A DNA stretch of 64,000 nt from contig NW_027480494.1 in assembly GCF_051401765.1 (NCBI RefSeq), positions 1,116,001 through 1,180,000 on the forward strand. Reading direction: 5' to 3'. This stretch comes from Calliopsis andreniformis. Its lineage: Eukaryota; Arthropoda; Insecta; Hymenoptera; Andrenidae. The notes under the pieces are model-generated. The model was not told the DNA's origin. It ran no database searches and saw only the letters and a program-made list of their open reading frames with translations. Shown in pieces: positions 52,001 to 63,190 of this stretch (position 1 is the first letter of the stretch; each line of letters starts with the position of its first letter). A program made the translations under genes and the position numbers.

Positions 52001-54330
52001 CCATAGCCATAGCCATAGCCATAGCAGCCATAGCCATATCCATAGCAGCCATAGCCATAGCCATAGCAGCCATAGCCATAGCTATAGCAGCCAGACCCAG
52101 AGTCACACCAGCCGTAGACATAGCCACAGCCTTAGCAGCCATAGCCATAACCATAGCTATAGCAGCCATAGCCATAGCAGCCATAGCCATAGCCATAGCA
52201 GACATAACGACAGCCATAGCAGCCATAGCCATAGCCATAGCAGCCATAGCCATCGCCATAGCCTTAGCAGCAATAACCATAGTCATAGCCATAGCCATAG
52301 CAGCTATAGCCATAGACATAGCCATAGCAGCCACAGCCGTAGCCATAGCAGCCATAGCCATAGCCATAGCAGCCATAGTAGACATAGCCATAGCCATAGC
52401 AGCCATAGCCATAGCCATAGCAGCCATAGCCATAGCAGCCGCAGCCATAGCCATAGCCATAGCAGCCATTGCCATAGCCATAGCAGCCATAACCACAGCC
52501 ATAGCGGCCATATCCATAGCCATAGCAGAAAGAGCCATAGCAGCCAGAGCCAGAGCCACAGCAGCCGTAGACATAGCCATAGCCTTAGCAGCCATAGACA
52601 TAATCATAGCCATAGCAGCCATAGCCATAGCCACAGCAGCCACAGCCATGGCCATAGTAGCCAAAGCCATAGCCATGGCCATAGTAGCCAAAGCCATAGC
52701 CATTGCAGCCATAGCCATAGACATAGCCATAGCCGCCAAAACCATAGCCGTAGCCATAGCCATAGCAGACATCGCCATAGCCATAGCAGCCATAGCCACA
52801 GTCATAGCAGCCATAGCCATAGCCATAGCAGCCATAGACATAGCCATAGCAGCCATAGCCACAGCCATACCCATAGCAGCCATAGCCATAGCCATAGCCA
52901 TAGCAGCCATAGCCATATCCATAGCAGCCATAGCCATAGCCATAGCCTTAGGAGCCATAGACATAACCATAGCCATGGCAGCCACAGAAATAGCCATAGC
53001 CGCCACAGCCATGGCCATAGTATTCAAAACCATAGCCATAGCAGCCGTAGACATAGACATAGCCATAGCAGCCATAGCCATAGCCATAGCCATAGCCATA
53101 GCAGCCATAGCCATAGCCATAGCAGCCATAGCGATAGCCATAGCAGCAATAGCCATAGCCATAGCAGTCATAGCCATAGCCATAGCCATAACAGCCATAG
53201 CCATAGTAGCCATAGCCATAGCCATAGCCATAGCCGTAGCAGCCATAGCCATAGCCATAGCAGCCACAGCCATAGCCATAGCAGCCATAGCCATAGCCAG
53301 AGCAGTCATAGCCACAGCCATAGCAGTCATGGCCATAGCCATAGCAGCCATAGGCATAGCCATACCCATAGCAGCCATAGCCATAGCCATAGCAGTCATA
53401 GCTATAGCCATAGCCATTGCAGCCATAGCCATAGCCATAGCAGCCATAGAAATAGCCATAGCAGCCATAGCCATAGCCATACCCATAGCAGCCATAGCCA
53501 TAGCCATAGCCGTCATAGCCATTGCCACAGCCATAGCAGCCATAGCCATAGCCATAGCCATAGCAGACATAACCACAGCCACAGCAGCCATAGCCATAGC
53601 CATAGCAGCCATAGCCATAGCCATAGCAGCCAGAGCCAGAGCCACAGCAGCCGTAGACATAGCCATAGCCTTAGGGGCCATAGACATAACCATAGCCATA
53701 GCAGCCATAGAAATAGCCATAGCCGCCACAGCCATGGCCATAGTATACAAAACCATAGCCATAGCAGCCATAGCCAAAGACGTAGCCATAGCAGCCATAG
53801 CCATAGCCATAGCAGCCATAGCAATAGCCATAGCAGCCATAACCACAGCCATAGCAGCCATAGCCATAGCCATAGCAGCCATAGCCACAGTCATAGCAGC
53901 CATAGCCATAGCCATAGCCATAGCAGCCATAGACACAGCCATAGCAGCCATAGCCATAGCCATACCCATAGCAGCCATAGCCATAGCCATAGCCATAGCA
54001 GCCATAGCCATATCCATAGCAGCCATAGCCATAGCCATAGCCTTAGGAGCCATAGACATAACCATAGCCATAGCAGCCATAGAAATAGCCATAGCCGCCA
54101 CAGCCATGGCCATAGTATTCAAAACCATAGCCATAGCAGCCGTAGACATAGACATAGCCATAGCAGCCATAGCCATAGCCATAGCCATAGCCATAGCAGC
54201 CATAGCCATAGCCGTAGCAGCCATAGCCATAGCCATAGCAGCCATAGCAGCCATAGCGATAGCCATAGCAGCCAGAGGCATACCCATAGCAGCCGGAGCC
54301 AGAGCCACAGCAGCCGTAGACATAGCCATA
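51532..54330. repeat. Transitional mosaic of known word clusters
   Basis: This stretch holds the remainder of the 261-bp pair, cassette material resembling 7.3-9.1 kb, and a first version of a block ending in the TATTCAAAACC marker (53021), which recurs at 54116 (offset 1,095 bp) and near 57482. It follows neither the 17.8-kb order nor the 2,247-bp order for long. No gene or unique DNA is visible. Bases such as CAGACCCAGAGTCACACC near 52,092 are rare variants of the usual AGAGCC cassette. Confidence 0.75.
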
Positions 54331-56577
54331 GCCTTAGCATTCATAGCCATAGCCATAGCCATAGCAGCCATAGCCATAGCCATAGCAGCCATAGCGATAG
54401 CCATAGCAGCCATAGCCATAGCCATAGCAGTCATAGCCATAGCCATAGCCATAACAGCCATAGCCATAGTAGCCATAGCCATAGCCATAGCCATAGCCGT
54501 AGAAGCCATAGCCATAGCCATACCAGCCATAGCCATAGCCATAGCAGCCATAGCCATAGCCAGAGCAGTCATAGCCACAGCCATAGCGGTCATGGCCATA
54601 GCCATAGCAGCCATAGGCATAGCCATACCCATAGCAGCCATAGCTATAGCCATAGCAGTCATAGCTATAGACATAGCCATTGCAGCCATAGCCATAGCCA
54701 TAGCCATAGCAGCCATAGAAATAGCCATAGCAGCCATAGCCATAGCCATACCCATAGCAGCCATAGCCATAGCCATAGCCGTCATAGCCATAGCCACAGC
54801 CATAGCAGCCATAGCCATAGCCATAGCCATAGCAGCCATAGCCATAGCCATAGCAGCCATAGCAATAGCCATAGCAGCCATAACCACAGCCATAGCAGCC
54901 AGAGCCAGAGCCACAGCAGCCGTAGACATAGCCATAGCCTTGGCAGCCATAGACATAACCATGGCCATAGCAGCCATAGCCATAGCCATAGCAGCCATAG
55001 CCATAGCCATAGCAGCCGTAGCGATAGCCATAGCAGCCATAGGCATACCCATAGCAGCCGGAGCCAGAGCCACAGCAGCCGTAGACATAGCCATAGCCTT
55101 AGCAGCCATAGCCATAGCCATAGCCATAGCAGCCATAGCCATAGCCATAGCAGCCATACCAATGGCCATAGTAGCCAAAGCCGTAGCCATAGCAGCCATA
55201 GCCATAGCCATATCCATAGCGGCCATAGCCATAGCCATAGCAGTCATAGCCATAGCCATAGCCATAGCAACTATGGCCATAGCCATAGCCATAGCAGCCA
55301 TAGCCATAGCCATAGCAGCCATAGCCATAGCCATAGCAGACATAGCCACAGCCATAGCAGCCATAGCCATAGCCATAGCTGCCATAGGCATAGCCATACC
55401 CATAGCAGCCATAGCCATACCCATAGCAGCCATAGCCATAGCCATAGCCGTCATAGCCATAGCGACAGCCATAGCAGCCATAGCCATAGCCATAGCCATA
55501 GCAGCCATAGCCATAGCCATAGCAGCCATAGCAATAGCCATAGCAGCCATAACCACAGCCATAGCAGCCATAGCCATAGCCATAGCAGCCATAGCCATAG
55601 CCATAGCAGCCAGAGCCAGAGCCACAGCAGCCGTAGACATAGCCATAGCCTTGGCAGCCATAGACATAACCATGGCCATAGCAGCCATAGCCATAGCCAT
55701 AGCAGCCATAGCCATAGCCATAGCAGCCGTAGCGATAGCCATAGCACCCATAGGCATACCCATAGCAGCCGGAGCCAGAGCCACAGCAGCCGTAGACATA
55801 GCCATAGCCTTAGCAGACATAGCCATAGCCATAGCCATAGCAGCCATAGCCATAGCCATAGCAGCCATACCAATGGCCATAGTAGCCAAAGCTGTAGCCA
55901 TAGCAGCCATAGCCATAGCCATATCCATAGCGGCCATAGCCATAGAGATAGCAGTCATAGCCATAGCCATAGCCATAGCAGCCATGGCCATAGCCATAGC
56001 CATAGCAGCCATAGCCATAGCCATAGCAGCCATAGCCATATCCATAGCAGACATAGCCACAGCCATAGCAGCCATAGCCATAGCCATAGCTGCCATAGGC
56101 ATAGCCATACCCATAGCAGCCATAGACATAGCCATAGCAGTCATAGCCATAGATATAGCCATAGCAGCCATAGCCATAGCCATAGCCATAGCAGCCATAG
56201 CCATAGCCATAGCAGCCATAGCAATAGCCATAGCAGCCATAACCACAGCCATAGCAGCCATAGCCATAGCCATAGCAGCCATAGCCATAGCCATAGCAGT
56301 TATAGCCATAGACATAGCCATAGCAGCCATAGCCATAGCCATAGCCATAGCAGACATAGCCATAGCCATAGCAGCCATAGCCATAGCCAAACCCATAGCA
56401 GCCATAGCCATAGCCATAGCAGTCATGGCCATAGCCATAGACAAAGCAGCCATAGCCATAGCCACAGCCATAGCAGACATAACCACAGCCACAGCAGCCA
56501 TAGCCATAGCCATAGCAGCCATAGCCATAGCCATAGCAGCCAGAGCCAGAGCCACACTAGCCGTAGACATAGCCATA
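54331..56577. repeat. 2,247-bp unit, first copy
   Basis: This copy starts at GCCTTAGCATTCATAG and ends just before GCCTTAGGGGCC at 56578. It matches 59341-61587 at an offset of 5,010 bp, with the same order of CAACTATGG, CCTTGGCAGCC, CATACCAATGG and ACACTAGCC markers. 2,247 bp is 107 times 21 and a multiple of 3. CCTTGGCAGCC replaces CCTTAGCAGCC in some cassettes here, which turns the minus-frame TAA into CAA. Confidence 0.85.
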
Positions 56578-57820
56578 GCCTTAGGGGCCATAGACATAAC
56601 CATAGCCATAGCAGCCATAGCCATAGCCATAGCCATAGCAGCCATAACCATAGCCATAGCAGCCATAGCAATAGCCATAGCAGCCATAACCACAGCCATA
56701 GCAGCCATAGCCATAGCCATAGCAGCCATAGCCATAGCCATAGCAGTTATAGCCATAGCCATAGCCATAGCAGCCATAGCCATAGCCATAGCCATAGCAG
56801 ACATAGCCATAGCCATAGCAGCCATAGCCATAGCCAAACCCATAGCAGCCATAGCCATAACCATAGCAGTCATGGCCATAGCCATAGACAAAGCAGCCAT
56901 AGCCATAGCCACAGCCATAGCAGCCATAGCCATAACCATAGCAGCCATAGCCATAGCCATAGCAGACATAACCACAGCCACAGCAGCCATAGCCATAGCC
57001 ATAGCAGCCATAGCCATAGCCATAGCTGCCAGAGCCAGAGCCACAGCAGCCGTACACATAGCCATAGCCTTAGGGGCCATAGACATAACCATAGCCATAG
57101 CAGCCATAGAAATAGCCATTGCCGCCACAGCCATGGCCATGGTATCCAAAACCATAGCCATAGCAGCCATAGCCAAAGACATAGCCATAGCAGCCATAGC
57201 CATAGCCATAGCAGCCATAGCCATAGCCATAGCCATAGCCATAGCAGCCATAGCCATAGCCATAGCAGACATAGCCATAGCCATAGCCATAGCAGCCGTA
57301 TCCATAGCCATAGTAGCCATAGCCATAGCCATAGCAGCCATAGTCGCCATAGCCATAACCATAGCAGCCATAGCCATAGCCATAGCAGACATAGCCATAG
57401 CCATAGCCTTAGGAGCCATAGACATAACCATAGCCATAGCAGCCATAGAAATAGCCATAGCCGCCACAGCCATGGCCATAGTATTCAAAACCATAGCCAT
57501 AGCAGCCGTAGACATAGACATAGCCATAGCAGCCATAGCCATAGCCATAGCCATTGCCATAGCAGCCATAGCCATAGCCGTAGCAGCCATAGCCATAGCC
57601 ATAGCAGCCATAGCCATAGCCATACCCATAGCAGCCATAGCCATAGCCATAGCCATAGCAGCCATAGCCATAGCCATAGCAGCCATGGCCATAGCCATAG
57701 CCATAGCAGCCATAGCCATAGCCATAGCAGCCATAGCCATAGCCATAGCAGACATAGCCACAGCCATAGCAGCCATAGCCATAGCCATAGCTGCCATAGG
57801 CATAGCCATACCCATAGCAG
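56578..57820. repeat. Segment between 2,247-bp units
   Basis: This block of about 1.24 kb begins with CTTAGGGGCC, as at 6388 and 24217, and runs through the CAAACCC, ATGGTATCC and TATTCAAAACC markers before the 2,247-bp order resumes. It resembles the 17.8-kb unit (about 23.9-25.0 kb) more than the 2,247-bp unit. It is all repeat words, with no gene. Confidence 0.7.
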
Positions 57821-59340
57821 CCGGAGCCAGAGCCACAGCAGCCGTAGACATAGCCATAGCCTTAGCAGCCATAGCCATAGCCATAGCCATAGCAGCCATA
57901 GCCATAGCCATAGCAGCCATACCAATGGCCATAGTAGCCAAAGCCGTAGCCATAGCAGCCATAGCCATAGCCATATCCATAGCGGCCATAGCCATAGCCA
58001 TAGCAGTCATAGCCATAGCCATAGCCATAGCAACTATGGCCATAGCCATAGCCATAGCAGCCATAGCCATAGCCATAGCAGCCATAGCCATAGCCATAGC
58101 AGACATAGCCACAGCCATAGCAGCCATAGCCATAGCCATAGCTGCCATAGGCATAGCCATACCCATAGCAGCCATAGCCATACCCATAGCAGCCATAGCC
58201 ATAGCCATAGCCGTCATAGCCATAGCGACAGCCATAGCAGCCATAGCCATAGCCATAGCCATAGCAGCCATAGCCATAGCCATAGCAGCCATAGCAATAG
58301 CCATAGCAGCCATAACCACAGCCATAGCAGCCATAGCCATAGCCATAGCAGCCATAGCCATAGCCATAGCAGCCAGAGCCAGAGCCACAGCAGCCGTATA
58401 CATAGCCATAGCCTTGGCAGCCATAGACATAACCATGGCCATAGCAGCCATAGCCATAGCCATAGCAGCCATAGCCATAGCCATAGCAGCCGTAGCGATA
58501 GCCATAGCACCCATAGGCATACCCATAGCAGCCGGAGCCAGAGCCACAGCAGCCGTAGACATAGCCATAGCCTTAGCAGACATAGCCATAGCCATAGCCA
58601 TAGCAGCCATAGCCATAGCCATAGCAGCCATACCAATGGCCATAGTAGCCAAAGCTGTAGCCATAGCAGCCATAGCCATAGCCATATCCATAGCGGCCAT
58701 AGCCATAGCCATAGCAGTCATAGCCATAGCCATAGCCATAGCAGCCATGGCCATAGCCATAGCCATAGCAGCCATAGCCATAGCCATAGCAGCCATAGCC
58801 ATATCCATAGCAGACATAGCCACAGCCATAGCAGCCATAGCCATAGCCATAGCTGCCATAGGCATAGCCATACCCATAGCAGCCATAGACATAGCCATAG
58901 CAGTCATAGCCATAGATATAGCCATAGCAGCCATAGCCATAGCCATAGCCATAGCAGCCATAGCCATAGCCATAGCAGCCATAGCAATAGCCATAGCAGC
59001 CATAACCACAGCCATAGCAGCCATAGCCATAGCCATAGCAGCCATAGCCATAGCCATAGCAGTTATAGCCATAGACATAGCCATAGCAGCCATAGCCATA
59101 GCCATAGCCATAGCAGACATAGCCATAGCCATAGCAGCCATAGCCATAGCCAAACCCATAGCAGCCATAGCCATAGCCATAGCAGTCATGGCCATAGCCA
59201 TAGACAAAGCAGCCATAGCCATAGCCACAGCCATAGCAGACATAACCACAGCCACAGCAGCCATAGCCATAGCCATAGCAGCCATAGCCATAGCCATAGC
59301 AGCCAGAGCCAGAGCCACACTAGCCGTAGACATAGCCATA
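57821..59340. repeat. 2,247-bp unit, partial copy
   Basis: From CCGGAGCCAGAG at 57821 this follows the first unit at an offset of 2,763 bp (55058) to its end at the ACACTAGCC cassette. It lacks about the first 727 bp of the unit. It carries GTATACATAG at 58399, shared with 60646 but not with 55636 or 62893. Confidence 0.8.
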
Positions 59341-61587
59341 GCCTTAGCATTCATAGCCATAGCCATAGCCATAGCAGCCATAGCCATAGCCATAGCAGCC
59401 ATAGCGATAGCCATAGCAGCCATAGCCATAGCCATAGCAGTCATAGCCATAGCCATAGCCATAACAGCCATAGCCATAGTAGCCATAGCCATAGCCATAG
59501 CCATAGCCGTAGAAGCCATAGCCATAGCCATACCAGCCATAGCCATAGCCATAGCAGCCATAGCCATAGCCAGAGCAGTCATAGCCACAGCCATAGCGGT
59601 CATGGCCATAGCCATAGCAGCCATAGGCATAGCCATACCCATAGCAGCCATAGCTATAGCCATAGCAGTCATAGCTATAGACATAGCCATTGCAGCCATA
59701 GCCATAGCCATAGCCATAGCAGCCATAGAAATAGCCATAGCAGCCATAGCCATAGCCATACCCATAGCAGCCATAGCCATAGCCATAGCCGTCATAGCCA
59801 TAGCCACAGCCAAAGCAGCCATAGCCATAGCCATAGCCATAGCAGCCATAGCCATAGCCATAGCAGCCATAGCAATAGCCATAGCAGCCATAACCACAGC
59901 CATAGCAGCCAGAGCCAGAGCCACAGCAGCCGTAGACATAGCCATAGCCTTGGCAGCCATAGACATAACCATGGCCATAGCAGCCATAGCCATAGCCATA
60001 GCAGCCATAGCCATAGCCATAGCAGCCGTAGCGATAGCCATAGCAGCCATAGGCATACCCATAGCAGCCGGAGCCAGAGCCACAGCAGCCGTAGACATAG
60101 CCATAGCCTTAGCAGCCATAGCCATAGCCATAGCCATAGCAGCCATAGCCATAGCCATAGCAGCCATACCAATGGCCATAGTAGCCAAAGCCGTAGCCAT
60201 AGCAGCCATAGCCATAGCCATATCCATAGCGGCCATAGCCATAGCCATAGCAGTCATAGCCATAGCCATAGCCATAGCAACTATGGCCATAGCCATAGCC
60301 ATAGCAGCCATAGCCATAGCCATAGCAGCCATAGCCATAGCCATAGCAGACATAGCCACAGCCATAGCAGCCATAGCCATAGCCATAGCTGCCATAGGCA
60401 TAGCCATACCCATAGCAGCCATAGCCATACCCATAGCAGCCATAGCCATAGCCATAGCCGTCATAGCCATAGCGACAGCCATAGCAGCCATAGCCATAGC
60501 CATAGCCATAGCAGCCATAGCCATAGCCATAGCAGCCATAGCAATAGCCATAGCAGCCATAACCACAGCCATAGCAGCCATAGCCATAGCCATAGCAGCC
60601 ATAGCCATAGCCATAGCAGCCAGAGCCAGAGCCACAGCAGCCGTATACATAGCCATAGCCTTGGCAGCCATAGACATAACCATGGCCATAGCAGCCATAG
60701 CCATAGCCATAGCAGCCATAGCCATAGCCATAGCAGCCGTAGCGATAGCCATAGCACCCATAGGCATACCCATAGCAGCCGGAGCCAGAGCCACAGCAGC
60801 CGTAGACATAGCCATAGCCTTAGCAGACATAGCCATAGCCATAGCCATAGCAGCCATAGCCATAGCCATAGCAGCCATACCAATGGCCATAGTAGCCAAA
60901 GCTGTAGCCATAGCAGCCATAGCCATAGCCATATCCATAGCGGCCATAGCCATAGCCATAGCAGTCATAGCCATAGCCATAGCCATAGCAGCCATGGCCA
61001 TAGCCATAGCCATAGCAGCCATAGCCATAGCCATAGCAGCCATAGCCATATCCATAGCAGACATAGCCACAGCCATAGCAGCCATAGCCATAGCCATAGC
61101 TGCCATAGGCATAGCCATACCCATAGCAGCCATAGACATAGCCATAGCAGTCATAGCCATAGATATAGCCATAGCAGCCATAGCCATAGCCATAGCCATA
61201 GCAGCCATAGCCATAGCCATAGCAGCCATAGCAATAGCCATAGCAGCCATAACCACAGCCATAGCAGCCATAGCCATAGCCATAGCAGCCATAGCCATAG
61301 CCATAGCAGTTATAGCCATAGACATAGCCATAGCAGCCATAGCCATAGCCATAGCCATAGCAGACATAGCCATAGCCATAGCAGCCATAGCCATAGCCAA
61401 ACCCATAGCAGCCATAGCCATAGCCATAGCAGTCATGGCCATAGCCATAGACAAAGCAGCCATAGCCATAGCCACAGCCATAGCAGACATAACCACAGCC
61501 ACAGCAGCCATAGCCATAGCCATAGCAGCCATAGCCATAGCCATAGCAGCCAGAGCCAGAGCCACACTAGCCGTAGACATAGCCATA
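59341..61587. repeat. 2,247-bp unit, full copy
   Basis: A complete unit from GCCTTAGCATTC to the next GCCTTAGCATTC at 61588. Its lines match the following copy almost base for base at an offset of 2,247 bp. The clearest difference is T at 60646 against G at 62893. Confidence 0.9.
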
Positions 61588-63190
61588 GCCTTAGCATTCA
61601 TAGCCATAGCCATAGCCATAGCAGCCATAGCCATAGCCATAGCAGCCATAGCGATAGCCATAGCAGCCATAGCCATAGCCATAGCAGTCATAGCCATAGC
61701 CATAGCCATAACAGCCATAGCCATAGTAGCCATAGCCATAGCCATAGCCATAGCCGTAGAAGCCATAGCCATAGCCATACCAGCCATAGCCATAGCCATA
61801 GCAGCCATAGCCATAGCCAGAGCAGTCATAGCCACAGCCATAGCGGTCATGGCCATAGCCATAGCAGCCATAGGCATAGCCATACCCATAGCAGCCATAG
61901 CTATAGCCATAGCAGTCATAGCTATAGACATAGCCATTGCAGCCATAGCCATAGCCATAGCCATAGCAGCCATAGAAATAGCCATAGCAGCCATAGCCAT
62001 AGCCATACCCATAGCAGCCATAGCCATAGCCATAGCCGTCATAGCCATAGCCACAGCCAAAGCAGCCATAGCCATAGCCATAGCCATAGCAGCCATAGCC
62101 ATAGCCATAGCAGCCATAGCAATAGCCATAGCAGCCATAACCACAGCCATAGCAGCCAGAGCCAGAGCCACAGCAGCCGTAGACATAGCCATAGCCTTGG
62201 CAGCCATAGACATAACCATGGCCATAGCAGCCATAGCCATAGCCATAGCAGCCATAGCCATAGCCATAGCAGCCGTAGCGATAGCCATAGCAGCCATAGG
62301 CATACCCATAGCAGCCGGAGCCAGAGCCACAGCAGCCGTAGACATAGCCATAGCCTTAGCAGCCATAGCCATAGCCATAGCCATAGCAGCCATAGCCATA
62401 GCCATAGCAGCCATACCAATGGCCATAGTAGCCAAAGCCGTAGCCATAGCAGCCATAGCCATAGCCATATCCATAGCGGCCATAGCCATAGCCATAGCAG
62501 TCATAGCCATAGCCATAGCCATAGCAACTATGGCCATAGCCATAGCCATAGCAGCCATAGCCATAGCCATAGCAGCCATAGCCATAGCCATAGCAGACAT
62601 AGCCACAGCCATAGCAGCCATAGCCATAGCCATAGCTGCCATAGGCATAGCCATACCCATAGCAGCCATAGCCATACCCATAGCAGCCATAGCCATAGCC
62701 ATAGCCGTCATAGCCATAGCGACAGCCATAGCAGCCATAGCCATAGCCATAGCCATAGCAGCCATAGCCATAGCCATAGCAGCCATAGCAATAGCCATAG
62801 CAGCCATAACCACAGCCATAGCAGCCATAGCCATAGCCATAGCAGCCATAGCCATAGCCATAGCAGCCAGAGCCAGAGCCACAGCAGCCGTAGACATAGC
62901 CATAGCCTTGGCAGCCATAGACATAACCATGGCCATAGCAGCCATAGCCATAGCCATAGCAGCCATAGCCATAGCCATAGCAGCCGTAGCGATAGCCATA
63001 GCACCCATAGGCATACCCATAGCAGCCGGAGCCAGAGCCACAGCAGCCGTAGACATAGCCATAGCCTTAGCAGACATAGCCATAGCCATAGCCCTAGCAG
63101 CCATAGCCATAGCCATAGCAGCCATACCAATGGCCATAGTAGCCAAAGCTGTAGCCATAGCAGCCATAGCCATAGCCATATCCATAGCAG
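61588..63190. repeat. 2,247-bp unit, truncated copy
   Basis: This follows the previous unit to about 63,185 (CATATCCATAG) and then skips to the sequence found about 100 bp into the next unit. The net loss is 744 bp, shown by the offset falling from 2,247 to 1,503 bp. It carries CCCTAGCAGCC near 63,092, not seen in the other copies. Confidence 0.85.
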
